DNA of 64,000 bases. It comes from Deefgea tanakiae (GTDB taxonomy: Bacteria; Pseudomonadota; Gammaproteobacteria; Burkholderiales; Chitinibacteraceae). Position numbers and translations under genes: made by a program. The notes beneath the pieces are model-generated. The model saw nothing but the letters and a program-made list of their open reading frames with translations, made no database searches and was not told the origin of the DNA. Every line of letters begins with the position of its first letter. Position 1 is the first letter of the stretch. This document shows positions 17,773 through 27,184 of this stretch, in pieces. The DNA lies in assembly GCF_019665765.1 (NCBI RefSeq), contig NZ_CP081150.1, forward strand, positions 744,001 to 808,000. The letters are read 5' to 3'.

Positions 17773-18267
17773 TTATTTTTTAAATAAATTTTCAAACGTC
17801 GATTCGGCCTGGATGTTTAATGTGTTGCAGAGCTTCAAGAAATTAGCTAAGTAGTGGGTGCGAATCAAAACCAATTGGCGGTTGGCGCTCACGCTGAAAT
17901 CGACCAAGGTGTAATTCGGGCTCAGTTCGTCTTGAATGGCTTTAATTGCAGAAATATCGGTTAAACCTGTTAATGCTTCGGCCGCTAAATCGAGTTCACC
18001 TTCACCAAATGCTTCACTAATTTGCGCATACAGCGCTGCAACACTATCGGCTTTAAATAGTAAGCCGTCTTCTAATTGCTCTAGCAATACGGTTTCCCAC
18101 AATGGGATTGCGCTGTCAGTTGGGTAAAAACCGGCTTCGTGACGCGCGCGGTATTCATCCGGATCTTGCTGGGCGGCCATCACTTCGGCGCTCATTGCCA
18201 AAATATCTTCGTGATCCAAGCCGCCATCGGCGATAAGTTCTAAGACTTCAATAATTTGCTTTTGCAT
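17773..18267 (-). CDS. Conserved-looking hypothetical protein, 164 residues
   Basis: Soluble, acidic protein with no signal peptide or membrane helix. The start at 18267 (MQKQIIEVLELIADGG) is chosen over an upstream in-frame start because AGGA lies ten bases ahead. It is mostly helical by composition, with a run rich in Glu and Leu (LWETVLLEQLEDGLLFK) and a final segment LVLIRTHYLANFLKLCN. I do not recognise the family and give no function. The next gene on the same strand upstream encodes a YkgJ-type protein about 120 bases away, and the two may be co-transcribed. Confidence 0.7.
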   Translation of the reverse strand: MQKQIIEVLELIADGGLDHEDILAMSAEVMAAQQDPDEYRARHEAGFYPTDSAIPLWETVLLEQLEDGLLFKADSVAALYAQISEAFGEGELDLAAEALTGLTDISAIKAIQDELSPNYTLVDFSVSANRQLVLIRTHYLANFLKLCNTLNIQAESTFENLFKK

Positions 18268-18387
18268 GCTGTATTCCTGATTGGCGTTGTGCCAGTGCGC
18301 TGAGACTTGATGGTCTGAATTGGTTTTTGTATGGGTATTTCTTCCTAGCTCTTTTAATATAATGGCTAGAAAGCAATACACTGTATC

Positions 18388-18783
18388 TCAAAAGAAGCGA
18401 ATATAAGCGCAGAAACCTGGCTTTGGCCCAATCGTTGGGTGATTGCGACAGGTGTTCGGGCGTTTATCGTAAATGGTGCAGAGCCGAGTTTTTTCATCCA
18501 AAAAAGTGCAATCACGCGTGCCACGACGATACAGCGTGTAGATTTCGTGTTTGAAATTGAAATGCTCAATAATCTTCGCTTTCATTAGCCGTTTAGCGAT
18601 GTTTTTAGCTGGCTCGTTTCGCTCGAATTCATCGACCACACCCATGCGGATCAAGTCGCCGATTTTCACTTCCACTGGCATCGTACAGCAGCCTGAATAG
18701 CAATCTTCGCATTTATCTTTGGTGAATTTCACCCACGTATCAGGGTCGTGGAGTTCGGTGCGGTTAAGGATTTGGCGGCTCAT
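18388..18783 (-). CDS. YkgJ-type cysteine-cluster protein
   Basis: Small cytoplasmic protein of 131 residues with a metal-cluster cysteine pattern. CEDCYSGCC lies near residue 25 and further cysteines occur in RDCTFLDEKTRLCTIYDKRP, NTCRNHP and GFCAYIRF. This is the arrangement of the YkgJ/UPF0153 family, thought to bind zinc or an iron-sulfur cluster; the role is unknown. The open frame runs to 18822, and MSRQILNRTEL at 18783 is the likely start, although no good ribosome site is seen. Nothing around it suggests a pathway. Confidence 0.8.
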   Translation of the reverse strand: MSRQILNRTELHDPDTWVKFTKDKCEDCYSGCCTMPVEVKIGDLIRMGVVDEFERNEPAKNIAKRLMKAKIIEHFNFKHEIYTLYRRGTRDCTFLDEKTRLCTIYDKRPNTCRNHPTIGPKPGFCAYIRFF

Positions 18784-18854
18784 GATGCATTCAGAAATCG
18801 AGAAAGGTGCGCAGCATACCACACTCTGCGCGATGCTAAGTAGTTGTTCTGGTA

Positions 18855-18890
18855 CAAAAAATCCCCCAGCCAGAAATCTGGGTGGGGGAT
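18855..18890 (-). terminator. Intrinsic terminator of the CBM-deacetylase gene
   Basis: On the minus strand ATCCCCCA (18883-18890) pairs with TGGGGGAT (18861-18868), with additional inner GC pairs, and is followed by TTTTTG. It lies 19 bases after the stop of the deacetylase gene. Confidence 0.85.
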
Positions 18891-18908
18891 GGTGTGAGGG
18901 ATTAGCGC

Positions 18909-20924
18909 TTATTGAGCACTAAACGTCACTGGGCCTGCGAGTGGATCAACTGTGATTAAGAAGCTTGGTGCTTGTGGCACAGGTAAACCATTGCTGTAGA
19001 TGACTTTGCTTGGCAAACGAGGTATTGCTTTGCCGGCTTGCATTGCCACTTGGGTTAGACCACCAATCATCAAGGTCAGTGGCGTAGCAAATTTCACGCA
19101 TTCCGCATCGGTGCTGGCAAATGTAATCACTGAGCCGTAATTATAGTTGCTTAAACCTAAAGTGGGTTTGCATGCTTCACGTGCTTTGCTGTATTTCAAG
19201 ACGGTACTTGGCCCCGCCACCCAGAGTAAACGCGCGTCGACTTTGGCTTTGATGTAATCCAAATGTGCAGTGTATTGTGCTAATGGCACGCTATTCCAAG
19301 AGGCGTCATTCACACCGTGCATCGTACGATTAGCCCAGCCGCCGTTGGCAATGGCAGCATCAACGTGCAAGTTGAGTAAATCGCCACCCGCTTTGACTTG
19401 GGCCTCATACAGTGACCACTGTGCAGTGAGGGTGAACATATCATCTTTGATTTGGAATGGATCTGCAGTAGTCGTTGCATTGACGCCTGATATATGACCA
19501 TCGTAAATTATCATGCCATTAGGATCGACGCGATTCGGCGCACGACCGCCGATAAAACCGGCTGCGCTGCGTAAAAATGCTAATGGCTCATCGGCTGCGA
19601 CGCCAGATGGCCATGCAAAGAAGGTTGGGCGATAACCATTGAGGCGAGCAGCGATGTCGTCACTTGAACCGCTAATTTGTGCCGCAGCATCCCATGTGAG
19701 GCTCATTGCATCGGTGTGGCTACGCGTATGGCTGAAAATTTCATGGCCATCGGCGATGAATTGTTTGGCTGCATTCCAGTGCTTATCGCCGCAATTGCCG
19801 GTAATCATGCCGAATGATGAAATCAGACCACGTTGTTTCAACGCAGGAGCCGCAAAATCGATTTGACCATCAGTGACCCATGCACATAAATCGTCATGCA
19901 TCATTGAGTAAGCTGCAGTGGCATCGTCTTTCCACGTGGTGACCCGCATATCTGTTATGACCGCTGGTGTGCTTGGTGTTGGGCTGGCCGTGATTGTCGG
20001 CGTTGGGCTTGGTGATACCGATGGGGTCGTGCTTGCCGTTGGTGTTGCGCTTGGTTTAGCTGTCGCAGTCGCAGTTGGCGTTGGCGTACTGCTGCTGATC
20101 AGTCCAAGATCTTTCCAAACGCCCCATGTACCAGATGTACTTGGATTTTCACCGACCGTGTACCACTTGGCTTCATAGAGGCGACTATTGTACGTAGCGC
20201 GCTTTCCAGCGGTGTAAACGGTGGTGCTATTCCATTCATTGCCTGTCGGAGCAACGGTTGTTACGGGGGTTGGTGTTGCAGTTGGCGTTGCGCTAATGGT
20301 CGGAGTTGCAGTAGCAGTTGCAGTCGGAGTTGGCACTGCGCTTGGGATCGGTGTTGGCGGTGGGCATGGTGCAGGCAAGATTTTCAGTGCTTGCCACAAG
20401 GAGGGATCATAAGTAACGGTGTTGTTTGTTGAGTTGTAACGAGGTTGATTGGTGTTGGTGCTCAAATGCGCTGCTAACGCTTTCATTACCACTTGACCCC
20501 CAATTGAAACGGCAGTTCCCAAGGCATATTGTTGATTCAATTGCCACGATGGTGGGCCATATGGTGGCGTGCATGTGCCTGGGTAGGTGTCGGTAATTGA
20601 ATTTACCGAACGGCTTGGCGGTGTGGCAGTTGGTGTTGTTGTGGCCGTTGGTACTGGCGTTGGTGTAGCAACAACAGTCACTTTTTTCCATGCGCCCCAT
20701 TCTCCTGCCGTCGCAGGGCTATCGCCCTTCGTCCACCATTGTGCTTCATAGGTAGTCCCATTTTGCGTAACGCGTTGGCCTGCGGTGTAAGTGCTGGCGC
20801 TATCCCAGGCAGGGGCGCTTGGTATTGTCGTTGGATTTGGCGTTGGTGATAAGGCGAACGCACCGCCCGATAAAAGACCTGCACTGATGAGTAAGCTCAC
20901 CATCATTGTTTTATTCAATTGCAT
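18909..20924 (-). CDS. Secreted multimodular polysaccharide deacetylase with chitin-binding modules
   Basis: Exported enzyme of 671 residues, probably removing acetyl groups from chitin or its oligomers. After a signal peptide (MVSLLISAGLLSGGAFA) come a CBM5/12-type chitin-binding module (about 39-81; AWDSASTYTAGQRV, GEWGAWKKV), a Cys-bounded module of less clear type (about 105-190), a second CBM5/12 module (about 228-270) and a NodB domain (about 320-560). These are joined by Thr/Pro/Ala-rich linkers. NodB motifs are MHDDLC (metal Asp), HTRSH and FAWPSG. The start at 20924 is chosen because GGAG lies seven bases upstream. The next gene encodes a second deacetylase with a similar catalytic domain. 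Chitin as substrate is inferred from the binding modules. Confidence 0.88.
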   Translation of the reverse strand: MQLNKTMMVSLLISAGLLSGGAFALSPTPNPTTIPSAPAWDSASTYTAGQRVTQNGTTYEAQWWTKGDSPATAGEWGAWKKVTVVATPTPVPTATTTPTATPPSRSVNSITDTYPGTCTPPYGPPSWQLNQQYALGTAVSIGGQVVMKALAAHLSTNTNQPRYNSTNNTVTYDPSLWQALKILPAPCPPPTPIPSAVPTPTATATATPTISATPTATPTPVTTVAPTGNEWNSTTVYTAGKRATYNSRLYEAKWYTVGENPSTSGTWGVWKDLGLISSSTPTPTATATAKPSATPTASTTPSVSPSPTPTITASPTPSTPAVITDMRVTTWKDDATAAYSMMHDDLCAWVTDGQIDFAAPALKQRGLISSFGMITGNCGDKHWNAAKQFIADGHEIFSHTRSHTDAMSLTWDAAAQISGSSDDIAARLNGYRPTFFAWPSGVAADEPLAFLRSAAGFIGGRAPNRVDPNGMIIYDGHISGVNATTTADPFQIKDDMFTLTAQWSLYEAQVKAGGDLLNLHVDAAIANGGWANRTMHGVNDASWNSVPLAQYTAHLDYIKAKVDARLLWVAGPSTVLKYSKAREACKPTLGLSNYNYGSVITFASTDAECVKFATPLTLMIGGLTQVAMQAGKAIPRLPSKVIYSNGLPVPQAPSFLITVDPLAGPVTFSAQ

Positions 20925-20977
20925 CTGCTCCATCCTTTTGAAAGGTTTTGTTTTGAGTTTATGGAAATAGATTTCCA

Positions 20978-20985
20978 ATACTCTA
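20978..20985 (-). promoter_or_regulatory. AGAGTATT box upstream of the CBM-deacetylase gene
   Basis: On the coding (minus) strand the sequence CACATAGAGTATT ends about 54 bases before the start codon. A near-identical CACAAGAGTATT lies about 60 bases before the second deacetylase gene (22152-22159). Similar position and sequence suggest a shared promoter element or operator. There is no experimental basis. Confidence 0.35.
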
Positions 20986-21039
20986 TGTGGGTACTACGGT
21001 GAAAACTTTGTTGAATAATGCATTCAAGCCAATACCTAT

Positions 21040-22092
21040 TTAGTTGATGCTGAGATCTCCTAAAGCAGGATTAAATTGAATTCGGTATTTGCCATTGGCT
21101 AACTTTTTGCTGGTCAAGGGCTTTTTGTTTTGTGTAAATTGCCCTTGTAATTCATCAGCGATTTGCACATCAACGGTGATCGCGCTGGCATAGCGTTGGC
21201 AAAGTTCATTATTTTGTTTGAGTTTGAGGGCGTTGCCAGTGAGGACGAGTGGGCAGTTTTCGCGGGTGGCTTGGTAGCGAATAATCTCGCTTGGGCCTGC
21301 TAACCACAGCTCGCCGCTAGCGACTTTTTTCAGCAAATAATCGGCGTAAGCGATGTACTCGTCTTTGGGTACGGCTTCCCATGAGCCATCGGCAACACCA
21401 TGCATCGTGCGGTAACTCCAACCGCCATTTTCCAGCGCAGCATCAACGTGCTGAATGAGCATATTGCCGCCAGTGGGTTTATACAGCGACCATTTTCCAT
21501 CGTGCCAATACACATCGTTTTTGATGAAAAATGGATCGGTGTTATTGCTGCTATTGATACCGGCATTACTACCGTCATAAATATGTTTGGCGGCGCGAGC
21601 ACCTAAATAATCGGGCAGAGTGAGCAAATAGGCTTTGGCTTCGGGCGTGGCCAGATCACTGGGATAAGCCATAAATTGCATCGTGTAGCCGAGTTTCTCT
21701 TTGACCAATTGATGGGCTGAGGCGATTTCTTTTTCATTATTCCAGCCTGCAATCGGTTTGAGTGAGCCCGCTTCGAGCATACCAACATGGGAGAGTGAAT
21801 GGTTGAACAGCTCATGGCCTTCAGCGATATGTTTTTTGAGTTTGGTCCAATCATTGTCTTTGCACGAGCCCGCAATTAAGCCGAGGCTGGCTTTTAAACC
21901 GCGCTCGTTCAAAATCGGCAAAGCGGTATTTTCAACACCGGGAACACTGCTACCACAGTAATCATCATGCGCGATTGTGTGGGCGGCTTTGGCACCATCT
22001 CGCCAAGTTTGTATTTCAAAGCTGGAATTGGCACTGCAGGCAAGGGCAGAGTACAGGCTGAAAATAATGCCTAAGTGCAGATTCAATTTCAT
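21040..22092 (-). CDS. Secreted polysaccharide deacetylase (NodB fold)
   Basis: A 350-residue exported protein: signal peptide (LGIIFSLYSALACSA) then a single NodB-type domain. The metal and catalytic motifs are IAHDDYC, HSLSH (in HELFNHSLSHVGM) and MAYPSD, and the C-terminal half shares HVDAALENGGW and RTMHGVADGSW with the neighbouring CBM-bearing deacetylase. It has no binding module of its own, so it may act on soluble oligomers. The start at 22092 has GGGAGGG seven bases upstream, and the extra five codons of the longer frame are rejected. The tandem arrangement with the larger enzyme suggests duplication. Substrate (chitin or chitooligosaccharide) is inferred. Confidence 0.85.
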   Translation of the reverse strand: MKLNLHLGIIFSLYSALACSANSSFEIQTWRDGAKAAHTIAHDDYCGSSVPGVENTALPILNERGLKASLGLIAGSCKDNDWTKLKKHIAEGHELFNHSLSHVGMLEAGSLKPIAGWNNEKEIASAHQLVKEKLGYTMQFMAYPSDLATPEAKAYLLTLPDYLGARAAKHIYDGSNAGINSSNNTDPFFIKNDVYWHDGKWSLYKPTGGNMLIQHVDAALENGGWSYRTMHGVADGSWEAVPKDEYIAYADYLLKKVASGELWLAGPSEIIRYQATRENCPLVLTGNALKLKQNNELCQRYASAITVDVQIADELQGQFTQNKKPLTSKKLANGKYRIQFNPALGDLSIN

Positions 22093-22151
22093 AACATACC
22101 CTCCCAAAATTTGAATTTGGCTCGACTATGCCTAGGTAGTAAGGCCTAGGG

Positions 22152-22159
22152 AATACTCT
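22152..22159 (-). promoter_or_regulatory. AGAGTATT box upstream of the second deacetylase gene
   Basis: Copy of the box seen at 20978-20985, again about 60 bases ahead of the start codon on the minus strand. Next to it lies a CCTAGG repeat (CCTAGG-TAGTAAGG-CCTAGG, about 22130-22150). The remaining gap to 22538 holds no recognisable gene. Confidence 0.35.
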
Positions 22160-22538
22160 TGTGCTTCAGATACATGAATAGCGCTTTTATTTGCATTTAT
22201 TTCAATATTTTCAATACGTTGGGCGCTGTTTAATCTGCTGTTTTTTTCACGGCTGGTGTGTGGCTAAACTGCAAATGAGGAGATGGCCAAGGTCTTGGTT
22301 TGAAAATAATACGGATTTGTCATTGAAACGATTCATGTTGGCGAACTGTTTTCTGAAGCAATTTCACTTTTAGTGTGCAAACTGTTTCTTGGGCAGGTTT
22401 GATGTTTTGAGTGCTTTATTGAGACACGATTACTGAACGCTACGAATGGCTTCGGCATGGTCGAGCAGATTGCCCTTACATGAACTACGCTGTAGATAAT
22501 TATTTGCCGCAGCACACGGCCGAAATTATGGAGTTAGG

Positions 22539-25500
22539 ATGCATAGTGAGTTGATCGAGGCCATTTTGAGGGCTCAGACCGGATTTGATGCGGGTGCAGA
22601 CCCTAAGGGGGTTTTTGAAACCGTATTGAGTGATTTGTTACAGCTTACGGCCAGCGAATATGGCTTTATCGGTGAGGTGATGATGAAAGAGGGCGTGCCG
22701 AGTCTACGCACTCACGCCATCACCAATATTGCTTGGAACGAAGAAACGCGCGCATTTTATGCCCAGCATGCCCCAGAAGGTTTGGTCTTTACCAATCTGA
22801 ATACTTTGTTTGGTGCGGTGCTAACCACGAGTCAGCCAGTGATTGCCAATGATCCCGCAAATGATCCACGGCGTGGTGGCTTGCCACCGGGGCATCCGCC
22901 GATGACGGCTTTTCTTGGCTTACCGATTCATTGTCAGGGTGAATTGCTCGCGATGGTAGGCGTGGCCAATCGGTCCGGTGGTTATGAAGCGAGCTGGATC
23001 GAGTTTTTGCAGCCTTTATTGATGACGATTGGGCAGTTATTGCTGTTTCGTCGCGCCAATTTAAATCGGATTATCGCCGAGTCTCATCAGCAACGTCAGC
23101 AAGAGGCTTTGCGAGTGCTCAGCCATATTGCGGCACTGACCGATCGTGATGATCAAGCCTTGCTGCGCCAGTCGCTTTGTTTAGCGTGCGAGTATTTTGA
23201 CCTGCCCATGGGGATCATCAGTCGGATTGAAGGCGATGCTTATCGAATCGCGGTACAGACGAGTCCATCTGATACTTTACAGGATGGGATGGAATTTCTG
23301 CTGGCGGGGACGTATTGCTCGATAACCTTTTCTGCAAATGATGTTGTGGCCATTACCCATATGGCTGATTCTGAGTATGCAGGTCATCCCTGCTATCAAG
23401 ATTTCGGTTTGGAGTGTTATATCGGCGTGCCTATCTTGTTGGCGGGGCAACGGATTGGCACCTTGAATTTTTCATCGAACCAGCCGCACCCGACGACCTT
23501 TGACGAGGTTGATTTTGAGTTCATGCGCTTACTGGCTAGCTGGGTTGGTGCCGTGCTCGAACGTCAGCGGCAGACGCAATCGAGAGAAGAACTACTCGGG
23601 CGCTTGCAGAAAATTGGTACTCAGGTGCCGGGGATGGTTTACCAGTATCGCCTATTTGCCGATGGCCGCAGTTGCTTTCCGTATGCCAGCAGCGGTATAC
23701 GCGATATTTATGGCGTGAGTCCCGCTGATGTTTCCGAAGATGCGAGCTCAGTGTTTGCCACGCTATATCCAGATGATGTCGCACAGGTGATCGATAGCAT
23801 CACGGTGTCCTTCGAAACGCTAGAGCATTGGCAGGCGATTTATCGGGTGAACCATCCGCAAAAAGGTTTGATTTGGGTCGAGGGGATCGCCAGTCCTGAG
23901 CGCACACCGGAGGGTGATACGCTTTGGCATGGTTTTATCACTGACATTACGGCACGCAAGGCAGCAGAGGTCAGATTGCAGGCCAGCGAGGCTCAAAAAA
24001 AGATGCTGTCGCTGGTTGCGAGTCGAACGTCCAATGCGGTGGTGATTACCGATGCGCAGGGGCAGGTTGAATGGGTCAATGATGGTTTTGTCCGTATGAC
24101 CGGCTATGACTTATCATTTATGCAGGGCAAACGGCCTGGTGCAGTTTTGCAAGGTGCACTCACTGATATGAAAACGGTGGCCGAAATGTCACGTCAATTG
24201 CGCCTTGGTGAGCGTTGCACTGCAGAAATCTTGAACTACGCCAAAGATGGCAGCCTGTACTGGATTTTGCTGGATATCGAGCCGATTAGAGATGAGCAAG
24301 GGCAGATCAAGCATTATATTGCAATCGAAACGGACATCAGTGCCCGCAAGCAGTCAGAACTATTGCTGGCGCAGGAGCGTGAACGATTGGCCAATATTAT
24401 TGAGGCGACCAATATTGGAACCTGGGAATGGAACCTACAAACTGGCCAAACACATTTTAATGCACGCTGGGCTGAGATCGTTGGCTATACCTTGGATGAA
24501 CTCGCGCCGATTTCGATTGAAACGTGGCTTAAGCTCGCGTGTCCAGATGACTTGCAAGAGTCTGAATCGCGTTTAAAGCGGCATTTTAGTGGCGAAGATC
24601 CTTACTACGATTTTGATTGCCGCATGAAACACAAGGACGGGCACTGGGTATGGGTGCACGATCGAGGTCGGGTTATTGAGTGCTTGCCGGATGGTCAGCC
24701 GCTGCGTATGTCGGGTACGCATGAGGATATTAGCGAGCGCAAGGCAGCTGAAGCTGAGCTAAGCGCGGCAAAATTGGCCGCTGAAGCCGCCAGTCGAGCA
24801 AAAAGTGCCTTTTTGGCCAATATGAGTCACGAAATTCGCACCCCGATGAATGGCGTACTCGGTATGGCAGGCTTGCTGCTCGATACCGATTTGTCGATCC
24901 AGCAGCGCGAGTTTGCCGAAACCATTCGACAAAGCGGCGATATATTGCTCAGCGTGATCAACGATATTCTTGATTTTTCTAAGGTTGAAGCCGGGCGGAT
25001 GGAGTTAGAGCAAGTTGACTTTGATCTGGTGGCGCTGCTGGATGGCGTAGCGGCCGTGATGGCCTTGCGACCTCGAGAAAAAGGCATTGCATTGAGTTGT
25101 AGCCGTGCGCCTGATGTGCCCACTTGGGTGAGAGGGGATCCGGGTCGACTACGGCAAGTGCTGATCAATTTAATGGGTAATGCGATCAAGTTCACCGAGC
25201 AAGGTGGCGTTACCGTTATGACTCAATTGCTTGGTATCAGTGAAAAGGGTATTTCTCTACGATTCAGTGTTCGTGACACTGGGCTAGGTATACCTCCAGA
25301 TAAAGTTGGTCGATTATTTGAAAGTTTTTCGCAGGTTGATGCGTCGACAACCCGCCGCTTTGGTGGCACGGGACTGGGTTTGGCCATTAGCAAACAATTG
25401 GTCGAGTTGATGGGGGGGCAAATCAGTGTGCAAAGTATTGAGGGATTGGGCTCTGAATTTGCATTTAGCGTTACGCTGGGCGCTGCCGAACAAATTACTG

Positions 25501-26348
25501 CGCTTGCTTCTACTACGAGCCAAACTGATAACTTTAGAGTGCTGGCTGTTGATGATAGCGCTTCGCAGCGCGAACATTTATGTAATCAGCTCAAAAACTG
25601 GGGCTGCAATGCAGTGATGGCTGAAGGTGGCGTCGAAGCTTTGCACTTGCTTTCCCATGCCGCGCAAACGGGGCGGCCATTTCAGCTGGTGCTGATAGAT
25701 CTTTACATGCCGCATATGGATGGGATTGAGTTGGGGCAACAGATCGTAGCGAAGGCGGAGTTGGGCAATCCATTGCTGATTTTGTTAACTGCCGTAGGAA
25801 CACGTGGCGATGCCTTGCGGGCTCGTGAATCGGGGTTTGCTGGTTACTTAAGTAAACCGCTACAACAAAAAGCATGGCAAACGGCAATGGGTATGGTGCG
25901 GCGTCATCCGCCTGAACCTTCATTCTTGACGCGTTATTCAGTTCCGGAATCAGACCAAGTGGTGCGTGTTTTGCTAGCTGAAGACAACCGCGTTAATCGC
26001 ATTGTTGCAGTCAAGTTATTGGAAAAGCTCGGCTGTATCGTGCATGCCGTTGAAAATGGTATTGAGGCGATTCAGGCTCTGGTGGATCAGGATTTTGATC
26101 TGGTCTTTATGGATATGCAGATGCCAGAAATGGATGGTATTGAGGCCATACGCAAAATCCGCGATCCCGATACAGGCGTACGCTGGCCTAAGATTCCTGT
26201 GCTGGCATTAACTGCCAATGCCACATCAGAGGATAGACAGCTATGCTTAGCGGCAGGGATGGATGACTTTCTCTCTAAGCCAATTAACGACAGTCAATTA
26301 CAAGAAAAAGTACGGGTTTGGAGCGGTACAAGAAAAACAGCCGATTGA
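22539..26348 (+). CDS. Hybrid sensor histidine kinase (GAF-GAF-PAS repeats-HisKA-HATPase-REC-REC)
   Basis: Large cytoplasmic signalling protein of 1269 residues with no membrane helix. Order: GAF (about 1-170; PANDPRRGGLPPGHPP), GAF (about 190-350), three PAS/PAC units (about 350-740), HisKA with phospho-acceptor His764 (SHEIRTPMNG), HATPase (NAIKF; DTGLGIP; GGTGLGL), then two receivers with phospho-Asp1054 (LIDLYMPHMDG) and Asp1192 (FMDMQMPEMDG). Both receivers keep their Asp, so a His-Asp-Asp relay is possible, but no Hpt domain is present, and it must lie elsewhere. The ATG is preceded by GGAGTTAGG. The first GAF is of the type seen in kinases sensing small molecules; the signal is unknown. 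It is transcribed alone and ends at a clear terminator. Confidence 0.93.
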   Translation: MHSELIEAILRAQTGFDAGADPKGVFETVLSDLLQLTASEYGFIGEVMMKEGVPSLRTHAITNIAWNEETRAFYAQHAPEGLVFTNLNTLFGAVLTTSQPVIANDPANDPRRGGLPPGHPPMTAFLGLPIHCQGELLAMVGVANRSGGYEASWIEFLQPLLMTIGQLLLFRRANLNRIIAESHQQRQQEALRVLSHIAALTDRDDQALLRQSLCLACEYFDLPMGIISRIEGDAYRIAVQTSPSDTLQDGMEFLLAGTYCSITFSANDVVAITHMADSEYAGHPCYQDFGLECYIGVPILLAGQRIGTLNFSSNQPHPTTFDEVDFEFMRLLASWVGAVLERQRQTQSREELLGRLQKIGTQVPGMVYQYRLFADGRSCFPYASSGIRDIYGVSPADVSEDASSVFATLYPDDVAQVIDSITVSFETLEHWQAIYRVNHPQKGLIWVEGIASPERTPEGDTLWHGFITDITARKAAEVRLQASEAQKKMLSLVASRTSNAVVITDAQGQVEWVNDGFVRMTGYDLSFMQGKRPGAVLQGALTDMKTVAEMSRQLRLGERCTAEILNYAKDGSLYWILLDIEPIRDEQGQIKHYIAIETDISARKQSELLLAQERERLANIIEATNIGTWEWNLQTGQTHFNARWAEIVGYTLDELAPISIETWLKLACPDDLQESESRLKRHFSGEDPYYDFDCRMKHKDGHWVWVHDRGRVIECLPDGQPLRMSGTHEDISERKAAEAELSAAKLAAEAASRAKSAFLANMSHEIRTPMNGVLGMAGLLLDTDLSIQQREFAETIRQSGDILLSVINDILDFSKVEAGRMELEQVDFDLVALLDGVAAVMALRPREKGIALSCSRAPDVPTWVRGDPGRLRQVLINLMGNAIKFTEQGGVTVMTQLLGISEKGISLRFSVRDTGLGIPPDKVGRLFESFSQVDASTTRRFGGTGLGLAISKQLVELMGGQISVQSIEGLGSEFAFSVTLGAAEQITALASTTSQTDNFRVLAVDDSASQREHLCNQLKNWGCNAVMAEGGVEALHLLSHAAQTGRPFQLVLIDLYMPHMDGIELGQQIVAKAELGNPLLILLTAVGTRGDALRARESGFAGYLSKPLQQKAWQTAMGMVRRHPPEPSFLTRYSVPESDQVVRVLLAEDNRVNRIVAVKLLEKLGCIVHAVENGIEAIQALVDQDFDLVFMDMQMPEMDGIEAIRKIRDPDTGVRWPKIPVLALTANATSEDRQLCLAAGMDDFLSKPINDSQLQEKVRVWSGTRKTAD

Positions 26349-26483
26349 TTGAGTATGTGAATGGAGTAATTTGATTAAATGGGTTTCAAAGTAATACCCA
26401 TGTTGGATGTTCAAGTGTTGGTATTGTTTCAAACGATTGAGGTGCGATGGATTGAAATTGATTTTAGCTGCCTAAATTCAAAA

Positions 26484-26508
26484 GAGCGCTTTACAGCGCT
26501 CCTTTTTT
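26484..26508. terminator. Bidirectional intrinsic terminator
   Basis: GAGCGCT (26484-26490) pairs with AGCGCTC (26495-26501) around a TTAC loop, followed by CTTTTTT on the plus strand and by a U-run on the minus strand. It ends both the hybrid kinase gene and the convergent CheZ-like gene. Confidence 0.88.
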
Positions 26509-26524
26509 CTTGGCCTAAACGCCA

Positions 26525-27097
26525 TTAAAACAACTCAATGCCACCATCACTCCCGGCTTTGTCTTTCTGATCTGGGTTGATATTGACATTGCCCGCTAGC
26601 GCCAAAGCTTCGTGAAAGGGCGCACCGCTGAGGATCGCGTCAAACAGGATTTTTTCTTGCTCCATCGTATATTGCGAGCGAATATTTTTCTGTAATGCGA
26701 GCCACGCATCCGGTTGATAAATTGAAGAGCGATCAGAAACCAAACCAGCGAGTTCGCTAATGGTTTTACAGACGTGATCAAGGCGCTGAGAGAGTCGGTC
26801 AAAAAATTGAAAGGCGATAATCGACTGGATGTTTTTATCGCTAATCTCAGCAATTTTTTGTTCAAGTTGCAACTCGGCTGGGAGCGCGGTTTGGCTGAGC
26901 GCACCTTTTAGCGCTTCGATATGGTTTGAGGTCTCGGCAAAGGAATTGGCCAGCGTATTAAAAGACGCACTGCCTTCGTCCATCGCGTGTTGCACCTGAG
27001 CCACCGTAATGCCGAGCATCAAAATGGTTTCACGCACTTGGCTCCAGTCAAGGTCTGGATTTTGGGCGGCCGAGCCGCCAGTAGGGAGTTGAACCAT
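26525..27097 (-). CDS. Helical CheZ-like hypothetical protein
   Basis: An acidic, strongly helical protein of 190 residues. The segment IIAFQFFDRLSQRLDHVCKT near residues 95-115 resembles the active helix of CheZ-type CheY phosphatases, and the C-terminus ends in GGIELF, an acidic-hydrophobic tail like the one CheZ uses to hold CheY. The family identity is not certain; I would not call it CheZ without a structure or profile match. No other che gene is adjacent, although a chemoreceptor lies 7 kb away. It may equally be a structural partner of a signalling complex. Confidence 0.55.
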   Translation of the reverse strand: MVQLPTGGSAAQNPDLDWSQVRETILMLGITVAQVQHAMDEGSASFNTLANSFAETSNHIEALKGALSQTALPAELQLEQKIAEISDKNIQSIIAFQFFDRLSQRLDHVCKTISELAGLVSDRSSIYQPDAWLALQKNIRSQYTMEQEKILFDAILSGAPFHEALALAGNVNINPDQKDKAGSDGGIELF

Positions 27098-27184
27098 TCC
27101 AGTCTTACGCCATAAAAATCAACAATGGTTCTTTATAGCTTGAAAGCTCTAATTCAGCTTGAAATTATTTAATGGTCTAAGCGG

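Noticed and set aside
19960-20690. GTTGGTGTTG-type tandem repeats that could look like a CRISPR or satellite
   Set aside because: They encode the Thr/Pro/Ala linkers of the multimodular deacetylase in frame, with irregular units and no spacers.
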